Shown: piece by piece, positions 9,726 to 17,699 of the stretch
Numbering within the stretch: position 1 is the stretch's first letter
Layout of the letters: the number at the start of each line of letters is the position of its first letter
Assembly: GCA_025462725.1 (NCBI GenBank)
Contig: JAOAPE010000003.1
Location: forward strand, 1 to 64,000
From: Terriglobales bacterium
Lineage (GTDB): Bacteria; Acidobacteriota; Terriglobia; Terriglobales; Acidobacteriaceae
Direction of reading: 5' to 3'
Length of the DNA stretch: 64,000 nt
Notes under the pieces: generated by a model
Databases searched by the model: none
What the model was told of the DNA's origin: nothing
What the model saw: only the letters and a program-made list of their open reading frames with translations
Position numbers and translations under genes: made by a program

Positions 9726-9900
9726 GCTGTTCTCCTGTTCGATATCAATGATTACAACGGTCTCCAGTACAAGGGAGTGAGGAGTCTCGAATCGGTTACA
9801 GGTTTCTTCAAGGGAGATGCTGCTGGAAGGGTTTCATTGACACCGGTGACGCTCGAGAGTAGCTTGGCCGCAACTCAAATCTGAAGTCCCAGGAGCCAAC

Positions 9901-10323
9901 ATGCGAAGAATACTAATGTTCTGCTTGGCAGCACTGTGTCTAGGCTATACCTCACTACTTTCGGCGCAGGATGCGGTCAAGGTCGATCCAAAACATTACA
10001 AAGTAGTGAGTGAAAACGATCAGGTGCGAATCCTGAAAGTTCACTATGCTCCCCACGAAAAATCAGTGATGCATAGCCATCCGGCCAGCGTGGCAGTGAT
10101 GATGTCGGATGCAAAAATGAAATTCACCATGCCTGACGGCAAGACACAGGAGATGGCAGCGAAATCCGGCGAGAGTATGTACTCAGAAGCAGCCACGCAC
10201 AACCCAGAGGTCATCGGTGACACCCAACTCGACATGGTTCTTATTGAACTGAAAGGGCACAAGAGCGCAACCAAAGCGGCAGCAGACGAGCCAGCCGCAA
10301 TGGCAAAGGCTGCAAAGAAGTAG
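9901..10323 (+). CDS. Exported cupin-fold protein
   Basis: A 140-residue protein with a cleavable signal peptide (cleavage probably after LLSAQ near residue 23) and a single cupin barrel; the first motif is seen as HEKSVMHSHPASV. The second motif (EAATHNPEVIGD) carries one histidine. The C-terminal tail is Ala/Lys-rich. It is probably periplasmic, with unknown substrate. The ATG follows CAGGAGCC. A strong hairpin terminator follows the stop codon, so it appears to be a single-gene unit. Confidence 0.8.
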   Translation: MRRILMFCLAALCLGYTSLLSAQDAVKVDPKHYKVVSENDQVRILKVHYAPHEKSVMHSHPASVAVMMSDAKMKFTMPDGKTQEMAAKSGESMYSEAATHNPEVIGDTQLDMVLIELKGHKSATKAAADEPAAMAKAAKK

Positions 10324-10347
10324 CTGCGAAGTATCTTGCGGCAGCCT

Positions 10348-10378
10348 AAAAGGAAGCGAATCATATTCGCTTCCTTTT
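10348..10378 (+). terminator. Rho-independent terminator after the exported cupin gene
   Basis: A 13-base perfect stem (AAAAGGAAGCGAA / TTCGCTTCCTTTT) with a 5-base loop, ending in a T-rich run. It separates the cupin gene from the BNR-repeat gene and argues against the longer start of the latter at 10336. Confidence 0.85.
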
Positions 10379-10428
10379 CTTATTGCAGCACTCCGGATGT
10401 TAAACTTTCCTCCTTCCTGAGGAGACCT

Positions 10429-13400
10429 ATGATTCGTGCTTTCCGCAACAGAGCCTCGCTTTCTAATCTCATCACTTTTGTCGTAATCACTTTTATCGCA
10501 ATCCTTCCTCTCGCTGCGCGGGAGATCACGCCTGAGATGTACAGCAGCATGAAATGGCGCTCGATCGGCCCGTTCCGCGCAGGCCGAGTGTCCGCGATCG
10601 CAGGAGTCCCAATCCAGACTGCGGTGTATTACATCGGGACGCCCGGCGGCGGCGTGTGGAAGACCACCAATGCCGGACAGACATGGAAGCCGATCTTCGA
10701 CAGCGTCCCGGTCTCTTCCATCGGCACGGTTGTAGTTTCGCCGTCGAACCCTAATATTGTCTATGTCGGGACTGGTGAACAGACGCAGGGCAATGGCGTT
10801 TACAAATCCACGGACGCTGGCGCGACGTGGAAGAATGTTGGCCTCGAAAAGACGCACATCATCACCGGGATGGAAGTCGACCCGAAGAATCCAGACATCG
10901 TGATTATTGCGGCGGCGGGAGATTTCTTCTCCGGCGCAGAGCGCGGGATTTTCAAAACCACTGACGGCGGCAAGAGCTGGAAGAAGGTCTTGTTCAAGGG
11001 CGAGGACACGAGCCCGATGGATTTGAACATGGCCGCGGGCAATCCGAAGGTCATGTATACGGCGATGCTGAAGCGTCCAACTCCTCCGCCTGCGGGAACC
11101 CCTTTCAATCAGAATGCTCCTCGCGAGCAGGACGCGACTATTTACAAGTCCACCGATGAAGGCTCAACTTGGAGCCCCGTTGGTGGAAAAGGATTGCCAA
11201 CCGATCCAATGGGAAGAGTGGGAATCGCTGCTGCTCCGGGCGCTTCCAACAAGACAGTCTTCGCGATTGCGACCCAGGGTGTCTTCCGTTCAGATGACGG
11301 CGGTGCCACCTGGACACAGACCACAAAAGACGCGCGGGTGATCGGCAATGGATACTTCAGCCGAATCTTCGTTGACCCCACGAACGCGAACACCGTTTAC
11401 GTGGCGCAAACGTCGATGTATCGCTCTACCGATGGCGGAAAGAATTTTGAAGCATGGGTCGGAGCGCCGAGTGGCGATGACTACCATTTGATCTGGATCA
11501 ATCCTTCTGCTCCGCAGAACATCCTCCTGGGAGTGGATCAGGGTGCGGTCATCAGCAATGATAGCGGCGCAACCTGGAGTTCCTGGTACAACCAGCCCAC
11601 TGGGCAGTTCTATCACGTGAGCACGGACAATCACTTCCCGTACTTCGTCTATGCGGCGCAGCAGGACAGCGGCACGATGGCTGTCGCAAGTCGCAGTGAC
11701 TATGGCGAAATAACCGACCACGACTGGGCGCCCACAGGTGGATTTGAATTTTCGTTCATCGCTCCTGATCCACTCAACGCGAATCTCGTTTACACCGGCG
11801 GCTGGTACGGAAGCGTTCTCCGCTACGACAAGATTACCGGACAAGTCGTACACATATTCGTTCGCACGCCGAAGTACCGCACCGCGAACATGGCGCCCAT
11901 TGCGTTCTCGCCGCAGAATCCGCGCATCCTCTACATCGGTGCGCAGTACGTTCTGGAAACCACAGATGGTGGCGACAACTGGCGTGAGATCAGTCCGGAT
12001 CTCACTGTCAAAGCGGACGCAGCTGCCGCAGCACCCGCGGGCGGACGAGGTGCAGGACGCGGCAACGCAAATGGCGTCATCAACACTATGGCCGTCTCAA
12101 CTCTAAAAGCAGGACAAATCTGGGTTGGAACTACGAATGGCTTGATCCAAGTCACTCGCGATGGCAGAACCTGGCAGGATGTGACTCCTGCTGGCCTTCC
12201 CGAACGCTCGTCAGTGAACGCAATCGAAGCTTCGCGGCACGATCCTGCAGAAGCATACGCAGTCATCAATGCATTTCGCGACGCCCGTCCTTACATTTAT
12301 CGCACGCGTGATTTCGGAAAGAGTTGGCAGGCCATCACTGCTGGAATCCCTGAGTCGCCGATTGCACGAATCGTGCGTGAAGATACTGTTCGCAAGGGAC
12401 TGCTTTATGCAGGAACCGAAGCCGCAGCTTTCGTTTCGTTCGATGACGGTGATCATTGGCGCCCGTTGCAATTAAATCTGCCTACAACACCGGTTCGCGA
12501 TATGGAAGTTCACGGCGATGACTTAGTGATTGCCACTTACGGCCGCTCGCTTTGGATCCTGGACAACCTTACTCCATTGCGCCAGGCCGACAACAAGTTG
12601 ACCCAGGCGGATGCCACGCTGTTGAAGCCCGCAAACGCGATTCGCGCCCGATGGGACATGAATCAGGACACTCCTCTCCCGGTGGAAACGCCAGCAGGGA
12701 AGAATCCCCCGGACGGTGCGATCATCGATTACTACCTAAAAGCTGCGCCGGGATCCGAGATCAAGCTTGCCATTTACGATTCGCAAAATGAATTGGTGCG
12801 GGAGTACTCAGGTACTGTAGCGCCAATTGACAAGACCCCCATGAATGTTCCTGGCTACTGGTTCATGGACCCAGCCGTTCTATCGAAAGCCGCGGGACAC
12901 AACCGCTTTGTTTGGGACATGCGTTACGAACCGCCGAAGACCATGCGCTATAGCTACTACGGAAATCGGCTGGACTACATTGAATACACTCTCGCTGACC
13001 ATGCGATCCCGGGCGAGACTCCGCGCGAGCAACCCCTCGGGCCGCTAGTAACGCCCGGCGAGTACACGGTTGCCCTCACGGTTGGCGGTCAGACCTACAA
13101 GCAGCCGTTGACGATCACGCTCGATCCACGCGTCCATGTGTCACAGGCGGATCTGGTACTCCAACTGAATGCTGAGAAGAGCATCTCAGCGCAGATGGCG
13201 GCGACTTACGATGGTTCTGACCAAGTCACTGCGTTGCGGACGGCGATTACTGATCGGCAAACGCAACTGGCGAAGAATCCTGCAGCGAAGGACGCTGCAG
13301 ATGCGATCAAAGCGCTGGATGAAAGAGCGATGCTGGTCGCGGATGGCTCCCGGACAGAACTGGGATTAGGCCCTTTGAATCGCGAGTTGGCCCGTTTAGC

Positions 13401-13605
13401 CACAATGATTGAAAGCGGAGACGCGCGGCCTGCAAGCGCGTTGCAAGCAAGCGTTGATCAATCATGCGAGCAGCTAGGCAAGCGGTTAGCATCCTGGCAC
13501 GAGCTGAACGGACAAATCGCATCTGTGAATTCCACGTTGCAGAAATACAGCGTGGCTGCACTTCCGGTTGCGTCGAACATTCCCGCTGCTCCTGCTTGCA
13601 AGTAA
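10429..13605 (+). CDS. Large exported sortilin/BNR-repeat (VPS10-like) beta-propeller protein
   Basis: About 1058 residues. The start at ATG 10429 has GAGGAGA directly upstream; the longer frame from 10336 runs through the terminator hairpin and is rejected. A signal peptide (ITFVVITFIAILPLAA) is followed by many Asp-box repeats of the form S/T-x-D-x-G-x-x-W (for example TTDGGKSW, STDEGSTW, SDDGGATW, TTDGGDNW), about eleven in all, forming one or two beta-propellers to about residue 710. The rest is a beta-sandwich plus a C-terminal helical domain. A Gly/Ala-rich insert (AAPAGGRGAGRG) sits near residue 530. Such proteins are abundant in Acidobacteriota and annotated as glycosyl hydrolase-like or sortilin-like; catalysis is not shown. 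Confidence 0.88.
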   Translation: MIRAFRNRASLSNLITFVVITFIAILPLAAREITPEMYSSMKWRSIGPFRAGRVSAIAGVPIQTAVYYIGTPGGGVWKTTNAGQTWKPIFDSVPVSSIGTVVVSPSNPNIVYVGTGEQTQGNGVYKSTDAGATWKNVGLEKTHIITGMEVDPKNPDIVIIAAAGDFFSGAERGIFKTTDGGKSWKKVLFKGEDTSPMDLNMAAGNPKVMYTAMLKRPTPPPAGTPFNQNAPREQDATIYKSTDEGSTWSPVGGKGLPTDPMGRVGIAAAPGASNKTVFAIATQGVFRSDDGGATWTQTTKDARVIGNGYFSRIFVDPTNANTVYVAQTSMYRSTDGGKNFEAWVGAPSGDDYHLIWINPSAPQNILLGVDQGAVISNDSGATWSSWYNQPTGQFYHVSTDNHFPYFVYAAQQDSGTMAVASRSDYGEITDHDWAPTGGFEFSFIAPDPLNANLVYTGGWYGSVLRYDKITGQVVHIFVRTPKYRTANMAPIAFSPQNPRILYIGAQYVLETTDGGDNWREISPDLTVKADAAAAAPAGGRGAGRGNANGVINTMAVSTLKAGQIWVGTTNGLIQVTRDGRTWQDVTPAGLPERSSVNAIEASRHDPAEAYAVINAFRDARPYIYRTRDFGKSWQAITAGIPESPIARIVREDTVRKGLLYAGTEAAAFVSFDDGDHWRPLQLNLPTTPVRDMEVHGDDLVIATYGRSLWILDNLTPLRQADNKLTQADATLLKPANAIRARWDMNQDTPLPVETPAGKNPPDGAIIDYYLKAAPGSEIKLAIYDSQNELVREYSGTVAPIDKTPMNVPGYWFMDPAVLSKAAGHNRFVWDMRYEPPKTMRYSYYGNRLDYIEYTLADHAIPGETPREQPLGPLVTPGEYTVALTVGGQTYKQPLTITLDPRVHVSQADLVLQLNAEKSISAQMAATYDGSDQVTALRTAITDRQTQLAKNPAAKDAADAIKALDERAMLVADGSRTELGLGPLNRELARLATMIESGDARPASALQASVDQSCEQLGKRLASWHELNGQIASVNSTLQKYSVAALPVASNIPAAPACK

Positions 13606-13617
13606 TTAATCCGTCCG

Positions 13618-13658
13618 ACAAAGAAGAGCGCTGCTTCGGCGGCGCTCTTCTCTTTGTG
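13618..13658 (+). terminator. Terminator after the BNR-repeat gene
   Basis: A long hairpin, ACAAAGAAGAGCGC pairing with GCGCTCTTCTCTTTGT around a TGCTTCGGC loop. It lies between the BNR gene and the transporter gene. Confidence 0.75.
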
Positions 13659-13678
13659 CTTTGATTTATCTTTAGTGC

Positions 13679-14431
13679 ATGCCCAATGTCTTGGTCCAAC
13701 GACTGACCACTAAGCACCACAGCCTCGCCAATTTTCGTTACTACGACATCCTCGTCCACATTTTCGTCGTCATCCTGCTGATCTCGAACCTTGTTGCTCC
13801 CAAGATATGCGCTATCGGGCCTTTCCGCATCAGCGGCGCACTGCTCCTGTTTCCGCTCACATACATCTTTGGCGACGTATTCACTGAGGTCTATGGATAC
13901 TCCGGCTCGCGGCGTGCGATCTGGATCGGATTTTTCGCATCAGCGCTCATGGCGGGGTTAGCGAAGCTCATCGTATGGCTCCCACCCGCCCCGGAGTGGG
14001 GAAGTCAATTGGCTTTCGCAACGGTCTTTGATCTTGTTCCCAGGATCGTAGTTTCGAGCCTGATTGCATTTTGGGCGGGGGAATTTGCCAACTCCTACGT
14101 GATGGCGAAGATGAAGCTCTTCACTGAGGGCAAACATCTGTGGACACGCACAGTGGGTTCGACTGCAGTGGGACAAGCCGTGGATACGGCTCTGGTTGTC
14201 ACGCTGATGTTTGTGGGGAGCCAAAGCTGGGCGACTATCGGAAACCTGATCGTGTCAGGTTATGTGACCAAAGTCGCTTATGAGGTGTTAGCTACGCCGC
14301 TGACCTACCTCGTTGTTAATAGTTTGAAGAAGGCTGAAGGGGTTGACGTCTATGACAGGGACACGAACTTCAATCCGTTTGGCAGGGAAATGCCGGAGGA
14401 TCTAGTCGCGGCTGAAGCGAGCGGAATGTAA
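13679..14431 (+). CDS. YhhQ-type queuosine precursor transporter (VUT family)
   Basis: A 250-residue inner-membrane protein of the VUT/YhhQ family, which imports queuosine precursors (preQ0/preQ1) or queuine. There are about six membrane helices; the family signature FPLTYIFGDVFTEVYGYSG lies after the second helix, and the TVGSTAVGQAVDTALV segment is also characteristic. The C-terminal 30 residues are hydrophilic. The ATG at 13679 is chosen because the family signature sits at the expected distance; a ribosome-binding site is not obvious. It is a single-gene unit between two transcription ends. Confidence 0.9.
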   Translation: MPNVLVQRLTTKHHSLANFRYYDILVHIFVVILLISNLVAPKICAIGPFRISGALLLFPLTYIFGDVFTEVYGYSGSRRAIWIGFFASALMAGLAKLIVWLPPAPEWGSQLAFATVFDLVPRIVVSSLIAFWAGEFANSYVMAKMKLFTEGKHLWTRTVGSTAVGQAVDTALVVTLMFVGSQSWATIGNLIVSGYVTKVAYEVLATPLTYLVVNSLKKAEGVDVYDRDTNFNPFGREMPEDLVAAEASGM

Positions 14432-14485
14432 GCATGGTGGCTTCGGAACAGTACGTCGTGCCGAAGCCACTCGCTATAACGTCGA

Positions 14486-14815
14486 TTAGTTTGCTGAGCC
14501 GTTGAACTTGAACTCGACCGTTTCTTTAGTCTCGTCCGGGCCAGCTTCATACTTGAATTGTTTGGCTGCATTCACCGAAGCATCGATCAGCAACGGATGT
14601 CCGCCCAGTGCCTTCGCGCTGGTCACATGACCGTTAGGCGCTACGGTAAGCTCTACCTTCACAACTCCCATGACGTTCATCTTCTTCGCCAGGTCGGGAT
14701 AGTTAGGTGAGATCTTTTGCTTAGTGGCGCGTCCGTCAGCGAAAGCAAAGCCGCTCAGCGAGATCGTCAAGATCGCAATCAGCAGCGCGGGGGTAAATTT
14801 CTTCAGGTTCAACAT
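14486..14815 (-). CDS. Free-standing TonB C-terminal-domain periplasmic protein
   Basis: A 109-residue protein: signal peptide (cleavage probably after AFA, residue 26) and a single TonB C-terminal domain, with the typical YPDLAKKMNVMGVVKVELTV strand and KQFKYEA. Canonical TonB has a membrane anchor and a proline-rich spacer; both are missing, so it cannot transmit ExbB/ExbD energy in the usual way. It is very similar to the protein at 47521-47853 that leads the chemosensory operon, so the two are paralogs. GGAG lies before the ATG. It is likely soluble in the periplasm, with unknown partner. Confidence 0.82.
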   Translation of the reverse strand: MLNLKKFTPALLIAILTISLSGFAFADGRATKQKISPNYPDLAKKMNVMGVVKVELTVAPNGHVTSAKALGGHPLLIDASVNAAKQFKYEAGPDETKETVEFKFNGSAN

Positions 14816-15028
14816 TTCTTTCTCCTATATTTATCTGCCCTGCCACGTCCCTTGTATCTCTTTGGCGTAGTCCAGCAAGGCTCTTCTGATTCCGGGAATT
14901 ATGATGGACGCAAATCAGGGATTGCGAAAGTTACTTTGGTCAGACGGGTTTACCATTCGTGTTCACTAGCGCGAAACCCGCGTCGTTACTGGGGCACAGA
15001 TTCATCTTGCCAATCGCCGACTGCTTGT

Positions 15029-15520
15029 ATGAATCTCTATGCCATGCACCGCACACGGGACAAAGGTCTGCTGCTGATCGCTTCCATGAAGCTGCTCAAA
15101 GGAATTTCCCTCCTGGCAATCGGCGTCGGAGCCATTGGATTGCTCCATAAGGATGTCGAAGCGGTCGTCTTTTATTGGATAGACATTCTCGGAATAGACT
15201 TTGACAATCGGTTCTTCGGACACATCATTGCGAAGGCAATGAACGTGGATGACCATCAACTCCGGGTCATCAGCATCGCGACATTCTTCTACTCGGTCGT
15301 ATTGCTAACAGAAGGCGTTGGATTGTTCATGGGCTTACGCTGGGCGGAGTATTTGACCATCTTTGCGACAGCTTCCTTCATTCCTTTTGAAATTTACGAG
15401 ATTGCTGTTCACTTTAGCGCCGGAAAAGTTCTGCTGTTTTTGGTAAACGTTGCGGTAGTGGGGTACCTTGTTTACGTGGTACGCAAGAAGGAAGCGCATT
15501 TCGCCGCTGGACATTCATGA
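15029..15520 (+). CDS. DUF2127-type small membrane protein
   Basis: About 163 residues (or 158 from the second ATG at 15044). Four hydrophobic segments, the first being LIASMKLLKGISLLAIGVGA, with the KGISLLAIG signature of DUF2127 proteins. A longer open frame from 14717 runs antisense through the TonB-C gene start and has no membrane-protein character, so I reject it. The stop overlaps the start of the next gene by four bases (ATGA), so the two are translationally coupled. The function of the family is not known. Confidence 0.78.
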   Translation: MNLYAMHRTRDKGLLLIASMKLLKGISLLAIGVGAIGLLHKDVEAVVFYWIDILGIDFDNRFFGHIIAKAMNVDDHQLRVISIATFFYSVVLLTEGVGLFMGLRWAEYLTIFATASFIPFEIYEIAVHFSAGKVLLFLVNVAVVGYLVYVVRKKEAHFAAGHS

Positions 15521-15927
15521 ATACTGAGACGCTGCGCACATACTGTCTATCGCTTCCTCATGTCTCAGAAGACATCAAGTGGGGACATGATCTCTGCTTC
15601 CTTATCGCGGGCAAGATGTTCACAGTAGCGTCCCTCGACAGCGACAACCATTGTGTAGCCTTCAAGTGCGCTCCGGAAACATTTGCAGAACTGGTTGAAG
15701 TGGAAGGCATTATCCCTGCCCCGTACATGGCTCGCAATCATTGGGTCATGCTGGAGCGCTTCGATGCATTGCGCGATGCGGAGATCCGAAACCATGTGAA
15801 GCAATCCTACGAGATGGTGCTCGCTAAGCTGCCGAAGAAAGTCCGCGAAGGGCTGTCCGCCGCCCCTGCTAAGAAGAAGGCGGCAGCTCCAGCCAAGAAA
15901 AAGGCTGCGAAGGCACGCTTGCGATAA
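15517..15927 (+). CDS. MmcQ/YjbR-family protein with a histone-like tail
   Basis: A 136-residue protein with the MmcQ/YjbR fold (CyaY-like): N terminus LRTYCLSLPHVSEDIKWGHDLCFLI and the typical ARNHWVMLE segment. The last 25 residues are a run of Lys and Ala (AAAPAKKKAAKARLR), resembling histone H1-like tails, which suggests binding to DNA or another polyanion. The start ATG overlaps the stop of the DUF2127 gene. Family members are annotated as DNA-binding, although biochemical evidence is thin. Confidence 0.82.
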   Translation: MNTETLRTYCLSLPHVSEDIKWGHDLCFLIAGKMFTVASLDSDNHCVAFKCAPETFAELVEVEGIIPAPYMARNHWVMLERFDALRDAEIRNHVKQSYEMVLAKLPKKVREGLSAAPAKKKAAAPAKKKAAKARLR

Positions 15928-15972
15928 CGCCACTCCGGCGTTTTCGTTCTTATCGTTTACAATCGAAGGTTC

Positions 15973-16719
15973 ATGCCGCTGAAGCAATCGGAAGCAATTG
16001 TTTTGCGTAGCTATCCCATGCGCGAGGCGGACCTGCTGGTCACATTTTTCACTCGCGCAGAGGGCAAGATCCGCGGGATTGCGCGGTCGGCAAAGAAGTC
16101 AAAGAAGCGGTTCGGTGGCGCGCTGGAACCGCTTACATTTGTCAGGGTGTATTGGGAAGAGCGCGAGGGAAAGGATTTTGACCTCACGCGCATCGATTCC
16201 TGTGATGTGTTGGAATCGCCGCTGACTGACACTGTGGATTACCACCGCGCCGTGGCCTTGGGCTACGTTGCGGAAATGCTAGATCAGTTGTTGCCGGACA
16301 GGGAAGCGAACGATGCAATCTTCCGGCTATCGCATGCAGTGTTGCAACACATGCGAGCGGGCGCGATTTGGATGGCGGTCACCTATTTTGATCTTTGGAT
16401 CGTGCGTCTTACAGGATTGTTACCGGAACTCCACGCGTGCATTGAATGTGGCGCGCCGCTGGATGGAAACAAGGCTTATTACCACGCACTGGCAGACGGC
16501 CTGATGTGTGCGGAGCACAAGAGGCTGGCGAGTTCTGAGATGACGATGGAGTCTCGCTTGATCGCGGCGGAAATGTTTCGATCTCCGGTAGAAGCGTTTG
16601 CAGGAACACAATGGCCGCGACAACGCGGAGTTGATTTAAGGAAATTTTTGACGCAGCGCATCGAGCGTCAACTAGAAAAAAAATTAGTCACGGCTACGAT
16701 GCTGGAAAAATTGGACTAG
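15973..16719 (+). CDS. recO: DNA repair protein RecO
   Basis: A 248-residue RecO, which loads RecA with RecF/RecR and anneals single strands. The N-terminal OB-fold begins LKQSEAIVLRSYPMREADLLVTFFT, with the basic segment RGIARSAKKSKKRFGGALEP; the C-terminal helical part carries the zinc-site residues CIECG and CAEH near residues 156-181. The length is normal. It is followed three bases later by glyQ, so recO-glyQ-glyS form one transcription unit. Confidence 0.95.
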   Translation: MPLKQSEAIVLRSYPMREADLLVTFFTRAEGKIRGIARSAKKSKKRFGGALEPLTFVRVYWEEREGKDFDLTRIDSCDVLESPLTDTVDYHRAVALGYVAEMLDQLLPDREANDAIFRLSHAVLQHMRAGAIWMAVTYFDLWIVRLTGLLPELHACIECGAPLDGNKAYYHALADGLMCAEHKRLASSEMTMESRLIAAEMFRSPVEAFAGTQWPRQRGVDLRKFLTQRIERQLEKKLVTATMLEKLD

Positions 16720-16722
16720 GAA

Positions 16723-17697
16723 TTGTCTCAAGCAAAAGATAAATCGTTAACGTTCCAGGAACTCATCTTCACGCTTCAGAAGTTTTGGGCGAAGCAGGGA
16801 TGCGTCCTGCAACAGCCCTATGACGTGGAAATGGGCGCGGGAACCATGTCGCCGGAGACGTTTCTGCGCGTGCTCGGGCCAAAGCCGTATCACGTCTGCT
16901 ATCTGCAACCATCGCGACGACCAGCGGATGGCAGGTTTGGTGAGAATCCCAATCGCCTGTTCAAACACACTCAATGCCAGGTGATTCTGAAGCCTCCGCC
17001 GGACAATGTTCAGGAACTGTATCTCGAATCCTTGCAAGCGATTGGCGTGGATTTACGTAAGCATGACTTGAAGTTTGAAGAGGACAATTGGGAGTCGCCA
17101 ACACTCGGTGCATGGGGCATCGGCTGGCAGGTGATGTTGGACGGTCTGGAAGTCACGCAGTTCACATATTTTCAGCAATGCGGTGGAGTGGACCTTGAAC
17201 CGATATCCGCAGAACTGACCTATGGACTCGAACGACTCTGCGCCTTTCTCCAGGATGTGGACAGCGTCTTCGACATCGTCTGGGCGCGCGATCCGAAGTC
17301 CGGTCGCGAGATCACGTATCGCGAGATCCGCCAGACGGAGGAGTTGCAGTTCTCGGTTTACAACTTTGAATTCGCGGATGTCGAAAAGACCTGGGAGCAC
17401 TTGAAGTTGTACGAGACCGAGTGCAAAGCTCTTATCGATGGATACAACGGCTTAGTAAAGGCCCTTGGCGAAAAGAAATCCGCATCTCGAGAAGAGTTGA
17501 AGCGCTATCCGCTACTGCCGGCCTTTGACCTTTGCCTGAAGTGCTCGCATCTTTTCAACTTGCTCGATGCGCGCGGAGCAATCTCCGTGACTGAACGCGT
17601 TGGAGTCATCGCGCGAATCCGAGCTCTCGCGGTTGGGGTGGCGAAAGCATATGTAGACCAGCAGAGTGATACGGCAGCCGCAGCGACGAAATCATAA
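16723..17697 (+). CDS. glyQ: Glycyl-tRNA synthetase alpha chain
   Basis: The class II catalytic subunit of the heterotetrameric bacterial glycyl-tRNA synthetase; it activates glycine with ATP. The conserved start [20 protein letters not shown] and the motifs [19 protein letters not shown] and [19 protein letters not shown] are diagnostic. At 324 residues it is slightly longer than usual because of a C-terminal tail. The start is TTG at 16723 with AGGA close upstream. It works with GlyS, whose gene starts two bases after its stop. Confidence 0.97.
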   Translation: MSQAKDKSLTFQELIFTLQKFWAKQGCVLQQPYDVEMGAGTMSPETFLRVLGPKPYHVCYLQPSRRPADGRFGENPNRLFKHTQCQVILKPPPDNVQELYLESLQAIGVDLRKHDLKFEEDNWESPTLGAWGIGWQVMLDGLEVTQFTYFQQCGGVDLEPISAELTYGLERLCAFLQDVDSVFDIVWARDPKSGREITYREIRQTEELQFSVYNFEFADVEKTWEHLKLYETECKALIDGYNGLVKALGEKKSASREELKRYPLLPAFDLCLKCSHLFNLLDARGAISVTERVGVIARIRALAVGVAKAYVDQQSDTAAAATKS

Positions 17698-17699
17698 CT

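Noticed and set aside
10336-10428. Longer start of the BNR-repeat protein at 10336
   Set aside because: It would translate through the terminator hairpin at 10348-10378; ATG 10429 has GAGGAGA and begins a signal peptide.
14717-15028. Long N-terminal extension of the DUF2127 membrane protein
   Set aside because: It overlaps the TonB-C gene start on the other strand and has no membrane-protein composition; starts at 15029 or 15044 fit the family.
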